Assembly (NCBI GenBank): GCA_025774245.1
Contig: JALGWI010000002.1
Coordinates: 1 to 64,000 of the forward strand
Direction of reading: 5' to 3'
Origin: a bacterium
Lineage (GTDB): Bacteria; Joyebacterota; Joyebacteria; Joyebacterales; Joyebacteraceae
Length of the DNA stretch: 64,000 bases
A program made the position numbers and the translations under genes. Numbering within the stretch: the stretch's first letter is position 1; every line of letters begins with the position of its first letter. Shown here one piece after another: positions 53,677 to 62,962 of this stretch. The notes under the pieces were generated by a model that had not been told where the DNA came from, ran no database searches, and worked only from the letters and a program-made list of their open reading frames with translations.

Positions 53677-54338
53677 GGTGTGTCCTTCCCGCGTTCGCTT
53701 TCGCGGAGCGGCGCTCCCTCGGGCGCGGCGGCCGTGCCGGCCGTCCTGAGCTCCTCGAGGAGCCGGCAGAGCCTCGCGACCGGGAGACCGACGACGTTGT
53801 AGAAGCAACCCTCCACCCTCTCGACGACGGCGGCGCCGCACTCCTGGATGCCGTAGGAGCCGGCCTTATCGAGCGGCTCTCCACCGGCGACGTAGCCTTC
53901 GATCTCGCCGTCCGTGAGCGGCCGCACGAGGACGCGCGTCCTCTCGACGCCCGTCACCCAGGCGCCGTCCGAGCACCTGAGAACGGCGACGCCCGTCAGA
54001 ACCTCGTGCCATCGGCCGCGGATCATCCCGAGCATCCTCACGGCGTCGGGCGCGTCGACGGGCTTCCCCAGGATGAGCCCGTCGATGAGGACCGCCGTGT
54101 CCGCGGCCACGAGCGTTCCCCGCTCGTGCCGCGCGCCGACCGCGCGCGCCTTGGCGAGCGAGAGCCTGAGCACGTGCTCCTCGGCCCCCTCCCCTTCGAC
54201 CGGCGTCTCGTCCAGATCGGGGCGGTCGACGACGAAGTCGAGCCCGAGCCCCGTGAGGATGCGCTCCCGCCGCGCGGAAGCGGATCCCAGGATCACGGGC
54301 GTCTCGTCGATGAGCCTGCGAATGAGGTTGCAGTCCAC
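53673..54338 (-). CDS. maf: Maf-like nucleotide pyrophosphatase
   Basis: A house-cleaning nucleoside triphosphate pyrophosphatase of the Maf/Ham1-like fold, 221 residues. The N-terminal SxR motif is GSASARRERIL. EEHVLRLSLAKA, VAADTAVLIDG and AGSYGIQECGAAVVERVEGCFYNVVGLP are all typical. The last ~20 residues are an extra charged tail. It lies 13 nt after dtd. Confidence 0.94.
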
Positions 54339-54351
54339 GGTACCCTCCGCG

Positions 54352-54834
54352 TCACGCGCCGTCGCGCGACCGGCCCGATCTCGATGTGTGGCGGTCGTCG
54401 GTGTCGAGGATGATCGTCACGGGACCCTCGTTCTCGATCGAGACGAGCATCCTGGCGCCGAACTCCCCCGTCTCGACGCGGACCCCGTTGTTCCTGAGCT
54501 CCGCGACGAAGCGCTCGTAGAGCGCGCTGCCTTCGTCGGGAGGCGCCGCTGCGGTGAAGCTCGGGCGCCGCCCCTTCCTCGTACTCGCCAGGAGCGTGAA
54601 CTGCGAAACTACGAGCGCGTCGCCGCCGATGTCCGAGAGCGAGAGGTTCATCTTCCCGTCCGGGTCCTCGAAGATCCTGATCTCCTCGGTCTTCCGCGCG
54701 AGCCAGCGCACCTCGTCCTCGCCGTCTCCCGCGGCGACCCCGACAAGGACGACGAGTCCCCGCCCGATCTCGCCCACGCTCCGACCGTCGACCGTGACCC
54801 GGGCCGACGACACCCTCTGGAGTACAGCCTTCAC
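54352..54834 (-). CDS. dtd: D-aminoacyl-tRNA deacylase
   Basis: Removes D-amino acids and glycine from mischarged tRNA. The 160 residues show [17 protein letters not shown] and the cis-Gly-Pro region GPVTIILDT that define DTD. The start is GTG 54834 ([15 protein letters not shown]), preceded by GGGAGGG; the longer upstream frame overlaps the rel gene. A short basic tail (~15 residues) extends past the usual end. Confidence 0.95.
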   Translation of the reverse strand: MKAVLQRVSSARVTVDGRSVGEIGRGLVVLVGVAAGDGEDEVRWLARKTEEIRIFEDPDGKMNLSLSDIGGDALVVSQFTLLASTRKGRRPSFTAAAPPDEGSALYERFVAELRNNGVRVETGEFGARMLVSIENEGPVTIILDTDDRHTSRSGRSRDGA

Positions 54835-54857
54835 GAACGCATCCCTCCCGCGACCGC

Positions 54858-56987
54858 TCAGCCCTCGCCTTCGAAGCGCCTTCTCACCACGCTCTTGACG
54901 CCCTTGAGCCCGCCGATCGTCCGGATGAGCGTCTTGAGCCGGTGGAGGTTCCCGACGGTCACCAGGAAGCTCGCCATGGTGAGCCCCTCCTCCGTCCTCA
55001 TGGAGGCGCCGGTGACCTCGACGCCCTGGTCCGCGATGGCCTTCGAGACGTCCGCGAGGAACGTGGGCGTCCTTTCGCCTGTGACGACGAGGCCCGCGGG
55101 GAACGTCTGGCCTTCGCCGACGTCCCACTCGACCGGCATCGTGTGCTCGGAGTCGATCGCCGGACCGAACGTGTTCGGGCAGCCCACGCGGTGCACCGAG
55201 ATGCCCCGGCCGCGCGTGATGATCCCGACGATCTGGTCGCCCGGGACCGGCTGGCAGCACTTCGCGAAGCGGAGCATCAGGTCGCCGACCCCGTCGATCC
55301 TGACGCCGGCCTCCGGCCTCCTGACCTTCCGCGTGATCCGCTGGACGATCCCCGCGCCGCGCGACGGCTCCGGCTGGAGCTTCCTGCCGAGCTCGCTCAG
55401 GCCGACGTCGCCGCGGCCGACCGCGGCCGAGAGCTCGCGCGTCCCCTCGAACCCGAGGCTCTGAGCCACGTCGTCGAGCGGGATCTCGGCGGCCTTGCCC
55501 CGGAGCCTCTTGACCTCGCGGTCGATGATCCGCCGCCCGAGAACGACGCTCTCGTCGTCGGCCTGCTGCCGCATGTGGTGACGGATCTTGCTCCTCGCTC
55601 GAGACGTGGCGACCACGTTGAGCCAGTCCCGGCTCGGGTGCGCCGAGTCGGAGGTCATGATGTCGACGGTGTCGCCGCTCCTGAGTTCGTGCTTGAGCGA
55701 CACGAGGCGGCCGTTCACCCGCGCTCCCGCGCAGTGGTTGCCCACGCCCGTGTGGATCGCGTACGCGAAGTCGACCGGCGTCGATCCCCTCGGAAGTTGC
55801 TTGAGGTCGCCGTTCGGAGTGAAGACGAAGATCTCGTCCCGGTAGAGGTCGACCTTGAGCGACTCGAGGAACTCGTTCGCCTCCGTCAGGTCGATGTTCC
55901 CCTCGAGAAGCTGCCGCACCCACGCCAGGCGCTTCCTGAGCTCCTCGTCGGCGGGTTTGCCCTCCTTGTACGTCCAGTGGGCGGCGATCCCCATCTCCGC
56001 CTGCTCGTGCATCTCGCACGTCCTGATCTGGATCTCCACCATCCGCCCGCGGGGACCGACGACCGTCGTGTGGAGCGAGCGGTATCCGTTCATCTTCGGG
56101 GTGGCGACGTAGTCCTTGAAACGATCGTGGGCCGGCGTGAAGAGCGTGTGGACGATGCCGAGCACGCGGTAGCACTCGCCGACGCTCTCGGTGATGATCC
56201 GAATCGCGATCAGGTCGAAGATCTCCTCGAGCGCCTTCCCTCGAGTCACCATCTTCCTGTGGATACTGTAGAGGTGCTTGGCCCGGCCCGAGATCTGCGC
56301 GTTTACCGCGTCCCGCACGAGCCGTTCGCGGATCGGCCTGGCGATCTCCTCGATGTAGGCCTCGCGCTCGGCGCGCGTCTCGGCGATCCGCAGGCGAAGC
56401 CGCTCGTACCCCTCGGGCTCGAGCACCCTGAACGTGAGGTCCTCGAGCTCGCGCTGCATGCGCGCCATTCCGAACCTCCCGGCGAGCGGCGCGTAGATGT
56501 CGCGCGTCTCGCGGGAGATACGGTCGATCTGCTCCGGCGTGAGGTGCGAGATCGTCCTCATGTTGTGCAGGCGGTCGGCGAGCTTGATGAGGATGACGCG
56601 GACGTCCTTGACCACGGAGAGGAGCATCTTACGGAAGTTCTCCGCCTGCTCGCGCTCCCTGCTCTCGAACTTGAGCCCCGTGATCTTGGTGACGCCGTTC
56701 ACGAGCTCGGCGATCTCATCGCCGAACTCCTCGGAGACGTCGGAGAGCTCGACGTCGCCCTGCTCGATCGCGTCGTGCAGGAGGCCGGCGGCCACGGTCG
56801 CCGTGTCGAGCATGAAACGCGACAGGATCGCGGCGACCTCCTCGCAGTGAACGATGAAGGGGTCGCCCGACTTGCGCTTCTGCCCATCGTGCACGCGGTA
56901 CGAGAAGTCGTACGCCCTGGCGATGACGCCGACCGCGAGCTTGGGGTCGATCTCCTGGAGCCTCTCCGCGTACTCTTTTCCAGTCAT
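54858..56987 (-). CDS. rel: RelA/SpoT-family (p)ppGpp synthetase/hydrolase
   Basis: The stringent-response enzyme, 709 residues. Domain order: HD hydrolase (~1-190), synthetase (~220-340), TGS (~370-430), zinc-finger-like ([12 protein letters not shown]) and ACT (C-terminal ~75). The synthetase shows [21 protein letters not shown], with the RxKD signature of bifunctional Rel rather than RelA. In the hydrolase, the His of [10 protein letters not shown] and the later [11 protein letters not shown] are conserved, but the HDxxED motif reads HDAIEQ, so the second acidic residue is Gln. Hydrolysis may be weak or lost. It lies in the recJ-rel-dtd-maf-mtnA run. Confidence 0.94.
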   Translation of the reverse strand: MTGKEYAERLQEIDPKLAVGVIARAYDFSYRVHDGQKRKSGDPFIVHCEEVAAILSRFMLDTATVAAGLLHDAIEQGDVELSDVSEEFGDEIAELVNGVTKITGLKFESREREQAENFRKMLLSVVKDVRVILIKLADRLHNMRTISHLTPEQIDRISRETRDIYAPLAGRFGMARMQRELEDLTFRVLEPEGYERLRLRIAETRAEREAYIEEIARPIRERLVRDAVNAQISGRAKHLYSIHRKMVTRGKALEEIFDLIAIRIITESVGECYRVLGIVHTLFTPAHDRFKDYVATPKMNGYRSLHTTVVGPRGRMVEIQIRTCEMHEQAEMGIAAHWTYKEGKPADEELRKRLAWVRQLLEGNIDLTEANEFLESLKVDLYRDEIFVFTPNGDLKQLPRGSTPVDFAYAIHTGVGNHCAGARVNGRLVSLKHELRSGDTVDIMTSDSAHPSRDWLNVVATSRARSKIRHHMRQQADDESVVLGRRIIDREVKRLRGKAAEIPLDDVAQSLGFEGTRELSAAVGRGDVGLSELGRKLQPEPSRGAGIVQRITRKVRRPEAGVRIDGVGDLMLRFAKCCQPVPGDQIVGIITRGRGISVHRVGCPNTFGPAIDSEHTMPVEWDVGEGQTFPAGLVVTGERTPTFLADVSKAIADQGVEVTGASMRTEEGLTMASFLVTVGNLHRLKTLIRTIGGLKGVKSVVRRRFEGEG

Positions 56988-57039
56988 ACGGATCTGCGCG
57001 GTGGGAGTCCGGGCTCGCTCCCGCGGGCCCCGGACAGTG

Positions 57040-58746
57040 CTAGTAGTCCTCGGCGTGAACGTCCTTGAGCCTCATCTGAAGCTCGGTACGGCCATGCCAG
57101 GTGTTCTCCTCGAGGACGTACGCCGCAGCGACCATGCCGCCGCTCGATCTCAGCTCGTCGAGCGCTTCGGCCATTCCAAACCCGATCGCGTCTATGTGGG
57201 CGTCGCCCTGCGCGACAGTCATCTTGAGGTGCCCGTTCCCGACGGTCTTCGCCGCTATCAGCTTGAGCCGCCTCGTTCCGAAGATGGGCTCCGGGTTGCC
57301 GGAGCCGAAGGGCCTCATCCCCTTCATCATGTTCACGAGATCGAAGTCGCACTCCGCGAGCGTGATCTCGGCGTCGATATCGACGACCGGGATAAGATCC
57401 TCGGGCGTGAGGACGCTCGACACGGCCTCCTCGACGCAGTCGCGGAACTCCTCGAGCCTGCCCTCGGGGAGCGAGACGCCGGCCGCGTGGCGGTGCCCGC
57501 CGAAGCTCACGAGGCAGCCGCGACACTTCGAGAGCGCCGCGTGCAGATCGAACCCCGGGATGCTCCGCCCGGACCCCTTCGACATCCCGTCGGTGATCGA
57601 GAGGAGGACGGTCGGGCGATTGTACTGCTTGGCGATGCGGGAAGCGACGATACCGATGACGCCCGGGTGCCAGCCGCGCGACCAGAGGACGATCGAGCGG
57701 CGGCTGTCCACGTCGAGCGTCGATTCGAGAGAGTCGGTCGCGTCCTTGAGGACGTCCTGCTCGAGCGCCCGGCGCTTCTTGTTCTCGCGATCGAGCTTCT
57801 TTGCGATCTGCTCCGCCTTCGCGCCGTCGACGGTCGTCAGGAGCTCCACGCCGATCTTCGCGTCGCCCAGGCGCCCTGCCGCGTTCAGTCGGGGACCGAG
57901 GGCGAAGCCGATGTGCGTCGCACGCGCGCTCGCGGGCTCGACGCCCGCCACCTCCATGAGCGCCCGGAGTCCCGGGTTGGTCGTCGTCCTGAGCCGCTCG
58001 AGACCGAGCGACGTCAGGACCCGGTTCTCCGACACGAGGGGAACGATGTCCGCCACCGTTCCGACGGCGACGAGATCGAGGTTCTCCTCGACGCTGTACG
58101 CCACGTCGCGGTAGTCCCTCGCGAGCGCCTCCATGACCTTGTAGGCGACGCCGACGCCGGCGAGGTCCTTGAACGGGTACTTCGAATCGTGGCGCTTCGG
58201 ATCGACGACGGCGAGGGCGTCGGGCAGCGAGTCCTGAGGCTCGTGATGGTCTGTGACGAGCACGTCGAGCCCGGCGCGCTTGGCGGCCTCGATCGCCTCG
58301 TGGCCGGTGACGCCGCTGTCGACCGTGATGATGAGCTTGGCTCCGTAGTCCTTCGCGGCGACGATGCCGTTCTCGGAGAGCCCGTAGCCGTCGACGAGCC
58401 TGTTGGGGATGTAGAAGCCGACGTCGAGGCCGGCCGCCTCGAGGCAGCGTTTGATGAGGACGATCGACGTGATCCCGTCGACGTCGTAGTCGCCGCAGAC
58501 GAAGACCTTCTCCCCTCCGGCGACGGCGGTCCGGATGCGGTCGAGCGCCGGTTCGATGTCGGGAAGGAGCTGCGGATCGTGAAGGGTCTCGCGGTCGGGA
58601 GTGAGGTAGGAGCGGGCGTCGGACTCGCTCGCGACGCCGTGGCTCACGAGAACCTTGGCGAACGAGAGCGGAACGTCGAGCTCTCCGGCAAGGAGGGTGG
58701 CGCGCTCCGTGGCGCTCTCGTCAGGTATGTTCCAGATGCGTCTCAA
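57040..58746 (-). CDS. recJ: single-stranded-DNA-specific exonuclease RecJ
   Basis: A 5'-3' ssDNA exonuclease for repair and recombination. The DHH-family motifs are complete: CGDYDVDGITS, TVDSGVTGHEAI, VTDHHEPQD and GPRLNAAGRLGDA; the DHHA1 part shows FGGHRHAAGVSL. The start is uncertain. No ATG or GTG lies in frame between the RNase P RNA gene and the conserved part, so TTG 58746 (LRRIWNIPDES) is proposed, giving 568 residues; an ATG at 58941 would lie inside rnpB. It is the first protein gene of recJ-rel-dtd-maf-mtnA. Confidence 0.92.
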   Translation of the reverse strand: MRRIWNIPDESATERATLLAGELDVPLSFAKVLVSHGVASESDARSYLTPDRETLHDPQLLPDIEPALDRIRTAVAGGEKVFVCGDYDVDGITSIVLIKRCLEAAGLDVGFYIPNRLVDGYGLSENGIVAAKDYGAKLIITVDSGVTGHEAIEAAKRAGLDVLVTDHHEPQDSLPDALAVVDPKRHDSKYPFKDLAGVGVAYKVMEALARDYRDVAYSVEENLDLVAVGTVADIVPLVSENRVLTSLGLERLRTTTNPGLRALMEVAGVEPASARATHIGFALGPRLNAAGRLGDAKIGVELLTTVDGAKAEQIAKKLDRENKKRRALEQDVLKDATDSLESTLDVDSRRSIVLWSRGWHPGVIGIVASRIAKQYNRPTVLLSITDGMSKGSGRSIPGFDLHAALSKCRGCLVSFGGHRHAAGVSLPEGRLEEFRDCVEEAVSSVLTPEDLIPVVDIDAEITLAECDFDLVNMMKGMRPFGSGNPEPIFGTRRLKLIAAKTVGNGHLKMTVAQGDAHIDAIGFGMAEALDELRSSGGMVAAAYVLEENTWHGRTELQMRLKDVHAEDY

Positions 58747-58880
58747 GACCTCGTCCTCGACTTCCTCCGGGGTCCCCCGGACGTTGCCCGCCGCCGGCCC
58801 TCGAGAGCCGGCGACGCGGACGCCCGGATCGAACCGGGCACTCCTGCCGCGGCATCCTTGTACAGGGAGTACTGTCGAAC

Positions 58881-59268
58881 GGGAACTGAAGCAGACCGTA
58901 AGCCGAGTTCTGTCGGAAGGAAGACCTTCCGTGGCGACCATTCATCTGGGACGCCGGTTACCCGGCGCCTCAAGCGACCTACCCGAGAGTCATAGCGAAG
59001 CGGGCAGCTTCTCCTCTCCTATTTGGTCTCGCTCCGGATGGGGTTTACCAAGCTGCCCTCGTCACCGAGAGCACTGGTGAGCTCTTACCTCACCTTTTCA
59101 CCCTTGCCGGGAGCCCGTCGCCGGGCTCCTTAGGCGGTTTCCCTCTCTGTGGCACTTTCCTTAGGATTGCTCCCACTGGGCGTTACCCAGCATCCTGCCC
59201 TATGGAGCTCGGACTTTCCTCAGGCCGACTTGCGCCGACCCGCGGTCGCCTGGCCTGCTCCAGTCCCC
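58881..59268 (-). ncRNA. rnpB: RNase P RNA (bacterial type A)
   Basis: The catalytic RNA of RNase P, about 388 nt. On the minus strand it contains GAGGAAAGTCCGAGCTCC, ATAGGGCAGGATGCTGGGTA, CCACAGAGAGGGAAACCGCC, AGATGAATGGTCGCC and ACAGAACTCGGCTTACGG, the conserved core strings in the right order. The ends are set by the P1 helix, where GGGGACTGGAGCAGGCC at the 5' side pairs with GGTCTGCTTCAGTTCCC at the 3' side. It lies between the RNase H gene and recJ. Confidence 0.96.
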
Positions 59269-59331
59269 GCTCGACACGCGACCTTCGTTCCGGTTCCGAT
59301 CGAGCCCCGGCCGGAACGCCGGACGGTGAGT

Positions 59332-59979
59332 TCATCCCGGACCCTGCTGCGCCCCCATCCGCGCGAGCGCATCGGCCCGGGCGTTCTCCTTTCTCGGGAT
59401 CGTCTCGAACGCCACCTCGTCGAGCTGCGAGAGGAGCTGCTCCACTCTGAGGTAGGCGTCGAGAAGCTTCCGGTTCCTCACTTTGTAGCGGCCCGTCAGC
59501 TGGTACGCAACGAGCTCGCTGTCCAGCCGGACGACGATCCGGCGCGCTCCGTGCTCCAGCGCGCGCGCGATGCCGATCCTCACTGCCTCGTACTCCGCCA
59601 CGTTGTTCGTGGCGTGCCCAAGGTGCACGTGGAACTCCTCGACGACCTCCCCCGCGGGTGTGGCGATCACTCCGCCGGCTCCGGAAGGGCCGGGGTTGCC
59701 GAGCGACGCTCCGTCGGTGTGGAGCACGAGCTCGGTGTGAGTCGATGCCCCGGAACGGCGCGCGGCACCGGAGTGGCGCGCTGCTTCGGAGCTGCTCCCG
59801 CCCTCCGCCGCCGGCGGAGGTCCGAACCGCATGTCGGCACCCACGGCTCCCGCGAACTCCGCCACGCTCTCGAGGAACCGGCGTGCCCGTTCCTCCGGAA
59901 GCCCAGCGGCCCGGGCTGCTTCTCCGAGTGGCAGCCCGTCGACGAGCGAGCGCACGAAGGTCTCTTCCTTCTTACCCAT
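59332..59979 (-). CDS. RNase HI-family protein with N-terminal helical extension
   Basis: A ribonuclease H-fold protein of 215 residues. Residues ~85-215 are the RNase H domain with the acidic residues in HTDGASLGNPGPSG (Asp), NNVAEYEAV (Glu) and VRLDSELV (Asp), and the late ENARADALA (Asp). Residues 1-45 (FVRSLVDGLPLGEAARAAGL...) look like a small helical or HTH-like domain, joined by a low-complexity linker. It may degrade RNA in RNA-DNA hybrids. Its ATG overlaps the end of the zinc-ribbon gene by 8 nt. Confidence 0.9.
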   Translation of the reverse strand: MGKKEETFVRSLVDGLPLGEAARAAGLPEERARRFLESVAEFAGAVGADMRFGPPPAAEGGSSSEAARHSGAARRSGASTHTELVLHTDGASLGNPGPSGAGGVIATPAGEVVEEFHVHLGHATNNVAEYEAVRIGIARALEHGARRIVVRLDSELVAYQLTGRYKVRNRKLLDAYLRVEQLLSQLDEVAFETIPRKENARADALARMGAQQGPG

Positions 59980-60691
59980 CCTCCCGCTCCAGCCTCCAGT
60001 AGAGGATCCTGCCGCAGCTCTGACACTCGATGTAGTGATCGGCGCGCTTGATCTCGATCACCATCTGCGGCGGGAGCGTGATGAAGCAGCCCTGGCACGT
60101 TCCGTCGATGACCGCAGCGACGGCGAGGTCGCCCTTGCTCTCGAGGATACGGTCGTACCGCGCGAGCATCGGCTGCTTGATCCGCGTCGAGATCCGGAGC
60201 CGCTCGTCCGCCTTGATGGCGACGGCGTCGTTCAGCCTCTCGATCTCCTTGTTGAGCTCGGCGATCCTGGCGTCGGTCTCGGCGACGAGGCTGGCCGCCC
60301 GCTGCTTCGCCTCGTCGAGCTCCTTCGCCCCGCGCCCCTCCGACTCCATGATCTCCAGGATCTCGTCTTCGGTCTTGGAGATCTCCTGCCGGATGAACGT
60401 GATCTCGTGGGAGAGCGCGGCGTACTCCTCGTTCGTCTTGATGACGAGCTGCTTCTCCTGCAGGGCCTTGAGCTTGACGCCCTCGTCCTCCAGGTCGCGC
60501 TCGAGCTTGAGTCGCGACTTGCGCATCGACTCGAGCTCGGCCTCCCGCTCGACGACCTCGGCGTTCGTTCGTTCCTTCTCTTCCTCGAGCTCCTGGATCC
60601 TCTCGGGCAGGAGTTCGCCGTCCGCGGTCAGCTCGGCGAGCTCCAGGTCGATCTTCTGCAGATCGAGCAGCAGCTCGAGCGCTTCAAGCAA
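59972..60691 (-). CDS. coiled-coil zinc-ribbon protein (DUF164/C4-type)
   Basis: A 239-residue cytoplasmic protein. Residues ~1-175 are a long coiled coil (heptad-like ELEEEKERTNAEVVEREAEL). The C-terminus carries two CxxC pairs (GTCQGCF and IECQSCGRIL) forming a zinc ribbon, typical of the DUF164 family often found beside RNase H or near recombination genes. The start is TTG 60691, six nt after GGGAG; it follows the family N-terminal pattern LxxLLxLQxID. Its biochemical role is not established. Confidence 0.88.
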   Translation of the reverse strand: MLEALELLLDLQKIDLELAELTADGELLPERIQELEEEKERTNAEVVEREAELESMRKSRLKLERDLEDEGVKLKALQEKQLVIKTNEEYAALSHEITFIRQEISKTEDEILEIMESEGRGAKELDEAKQRAASLVAETDARIAELNKEIERLNDAVAIKADERLRISTRIKQPMLARYDRILESKGDLAVAAVIDGTCQGCFITLPPQMVIEIKRADHYIECQSCGRILYWRLEREDG

Positions 60692-60739
60692 GGAACACTC
60701 CCTTCCCGAGGAGCGCGTCAGGAGCCTGCATCCAAATGA

Positions 60740-60765
60740 GAGGTGTACCCGGCCGGGTACACCTC
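60740..60765 (-). terminator. terminator of the tRNA transcript
   Basis: A perfect 26-nt inverted repeat with 13-nt arms and no unpaired loop in the linear match. On the minus strand it is followed by TCATTTGG. It lies 157 nt past the tRNA-Val gene. The 60766-60921 stretch between them shows no gene. Confidence 0.65.
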
Positions 60766-60921
60766 CGTCGACTCCCGCGCAACCAGTCTTCCGCGCGGCG
60801 GGGGCGCCGTCGGCGACCTCCACCGCGACCGTCGAGCGCGGTCACCCGTACCATGAGCCGTTCGTCGTACCGAAGGCGCGCAATGCCGTCTCCTGCGAGC
60901 TCGGGTCCTCTCCCCGAGTGA

Positions 60922-60998
60922 TGGTGGGCGATACTGGATTCGAACCAGTGACCTCCGGTATGTGAGACCGGCGCTCTAACCAACTGAGCTAATCGCCC
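60922..60998 (-). tRNA. tRNA-Val (anticodon CAC)
   Basis: A complete 77-nt cloverleaf on the minus strand: acceptor GGGCGAT / ATCGCCC, D-arm TAGCTCAGTTGGTTAGAGC, anticodon arm CCGGT-CTCACAT-ACCGG with CAC, T-arm CTGGTTCGAATCCAG, and encoded CCA. Confidence 0.96.
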
Positions 60999-61012
60999 CC
61001 AGCCTGCCGATC

Positions 61013-61087
61013 TGGTGGGCCCACTCGGATTCGAACCAAGGACCTACGGATTATGAGTCCGCTGCTCTACCGCTGAGCTATGGGCCC
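61013..61087 (-). tRNA. tRNA with CAT anticodon (Met, or Ile2 if lysidine-modified)
   Basis: A complete 75-nt cloverleaf on the minus strand: acceptor GGGCCCA / TGGGCCC, D-arm TAGCTCAGCGGTAGAGC, anticodon loop CTCATAA, T-loop GGTTCGAATCC, and encoded CCA. It lacks the C1:A72 mismatch and GGG/CCC anticodon stem of an initiator, so it is elongator Met or Ile2. Confidence 0.93.
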
Positions 61088-61100
61088 CGATTCGCGGCGA

Positions 61101-61130
61101 AGTCTAGCACGCCGCCTTCGGGAGTGTCAA
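61101..61130 (-). promoter_or_regulatory. promoter of the tRNA pair
   Basis: The minus strand reads TTGACA (61130-61125), an 18-nt spacer ending TGC, then TAGACT (61106-61101). It begins just past the rpoD stop and sits 14 nt before the first tRNA. Confidence 0.8.
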
Positions 61131-61171
61131 CCGAGCCACGCGGACGGCGCTTCTCAAGCCGCCGCCGCGCG

Positions 61172-62926
61172 TCACGGAAGGTCGATGTACCCTCTCAGGC
61201 GGCTGCGGCGCTTGTAGTGCCTGAGTTTCCCGATCGCCTTCTTCTCGATCTGCCGGACGCGCTCGCGCGTCACACCGAAGATCGTGCCGACCTCCTCGAG
61301 CGTCATCGGCGCCTTGTCCTTGTCCAGACCGAACCGCAGGCGAATGATCCTCTCCTCCCTCGGGTCGAGTTCGGAGAGGACCTCGTTGATCTCTCCCTGG
61401 AGGAGCTTGAACGACGCGTAGTCGGACGGCGAGACGACCTTCGTGTCCTCCACGAAGTCGCCCAGGCTCGAGTCTTCGTCCTCGCCGATCGGACGGTCGA
61501 GCGAGATCGGCTGCTGCGCGGCCTTGAGGATCCCCTTCACCTTGTCCTCGGTCAGGTCGAGCTTCGTCGCGATCTCGTCGACCGAGGGATCGCGCCCCGC
61601 CTCCTGCACCAGCTGCCGCGTTGTGCGCACGACCTTGTTGATCGCCTCGATCATGTGGACGGGGACGCGGATCGTCCGCGCCTGATCCGCAATCGCGCGG
61701 GTGATGGCCTGCCGGATCCACCACGTGGCGTACGTCGAGAACTTGTAGCCCCTCGTGTAGTCAAACTTCTCGACGGCGCGCATGAGGCCGGTGTTCCCCT
61801 CCTGGATGAGGTCGAGGAAGTCGAGGCCGCGGTGCGTGTAGCGCTTCGCAATCGAGATCACGAGCCGGACGTTCGCCTCGACCATCTCGGTCTTCGCCCG
61901 CGTCGCCTCATACTCGCCGGTCCGGATCCGCGTCGCGACGTCCTTGAGGACCTCCGCGCAGACGCCGCACTCGCGCTCGACGCGCCTGACCGCCCTCTTC
62001 TTGTTCCTGACCTCGTTCGTGAGAGCCGCGATCTCCTTCTTGAAGACGGCCGGCGTCTTGGTCTTCGTCTTCGTGGCCGTCTTCGTCGCGGTCGTCTTGG
62101 CCGTCTTCTTCCCGGCCTTCGCCTTCTTCTTCTTCGCCCCGGCCCTCTCAGCCTGCCTGGCCAGGCTCGCCGCCTGCGCGTTCACCTCATCGATCTCGGC
62201 CTCGTGCCGCTCGAGCTTGTCCATGACCTCGTCGATGCGCACGGCCATCCTCGTGATCTGCCGCGGGTGAAGCGCGAGCTTCGTCACCTCGATCTTGAGG
62301 GTCCTCCGCCTCCTCGCGATGGCCTTCCTCGTCTGCGTCGCGTGCTGCGGCTTCGCCTTCTTCAGCTTCGCCTCAAGGGCTCTCTTCTCCGAGTCGACCC
62401 GCACGATCTTGTCGATCCTGTTGATGACCCGACGACGCTCCTCCTTGCCCGTCGCGCTCTTCCGTTTGCGGTCGACTCGAACCGCGCGATCGAGCCGGAT
62501 CTTCTCGGCGCTGAGCCTCTCGGAGAGGGTCGTCAGCCGTTTCATGGTCGTCAGCGACTCGAAGATCGCCGCGTACGCCATGTTCTCGGCGACCTCGATC
62601 CGTTTGCAGATTTCGACCTCGCCCGCACGATCGAGCAGCTTGACCTGCCCCATCTCCCGGAGGTACATCCTGACGGGATCGTCGAACCTCAGGCGCGGCT
62701 GCGCCTTGGCCCGCTTCTTGGCCTCGCGCTTCCGCGTCGCCTCCTTCGTCTTCTTGTCGACAACCTCGACGCCGAGCTCAGACAGCTCGCAGTAGATGTC
62801 GTCGACGAGCTCGATGTCGATTTCGTCGCCGAAGAAGGAGTCGAGTTCCTCATACGTGAGGGAGCCACTCTTCCCGACTCGTTTCCGAATCGCTACGACG
62901 ATCTGGTCAGCTGAGCGTTTCGCCAT
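61172..62926 (-). CDS. rpoD: primary RNA polymerase sigma factor
   Basis: The housekeeping sigma factor, 584 residues. Region 1.1 is at the N-terminus, region 1.2 at [22 protein letters not shown], regions 2.1-2.4 at [11 protein letters not shown]...[30 protein letters not shown], and region 4.2 at [19 protein letters not shown]. The non-conserved region between 1.2 and 2.1 is about 220 residues and includes a Lys/Ala/Thr-rich, histone H1-like stretch at ~260-294 ([20 protein letters not shown]...). It lies 36 nt after dnaG, the conserved pairing of the macromolecular-synthesis operon. Confidence 0.97.
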   Translation of the reverse strand: MAKRSADQIVVAIRKRVGKSGSLTYEELDSFFGDEIDIELVDDIYCELSELGVEVVDKKTKEATRKREAKKRAKAQPRLRFDDPVRMYLREMGQVKLLDRAGEVEICKRIEVAENMAYAAIFESLTTMKRLTTLSERLSAEKIRLDRAVRVDRKRKSATGKEERRRVINRIDKIVRVDSEKRALEAKLKKAKPQHATQTRKAIARRRRTLKIEVTKLALHPRQITRMAVRIDEVMDKLERHEAEIDEVNAQAASLARQAERAGAKKKKAKAGKKTAKTTATKTATKTKTKTPAVFKKEIAALTNEVRNKKRAVRRVERECGVCAEVLKDVATRIRTGEYEATRAKTEMVEANVRLVISIAKRYTHRGLDFLDLIQEGNTGLMRAVEKFDYTRGYKFSTYATWWIRQAITRAIADQARTIRVPVHMIEAINKVVRTTRQLVQEAGRDPSVDEIATKLDLTEDKVKGILKAAQQPISLDRPIGEDEDSSLGDFVEDTKVVSPSDYASFKLLQGEINEVLSELDPREERIIRLRFGLDKDKAPMTLEEVGTIFGVTRERVRQIEKKAIGKLRHYKRRSRLRGYIDLP

Positions 62927-62962
62927 GCGTCCGTCCTCGCCTCCTCAAGACTGAACGAAGAC

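Noticed and set aside
58800-58880. A tRNA-like T-arm (GGTTCGATCC flanked by CCGG/CCGG) between rnpB and recJ
   Set aside because: No acceptor stem, D-arm or CCA can be built around it; a chance match.
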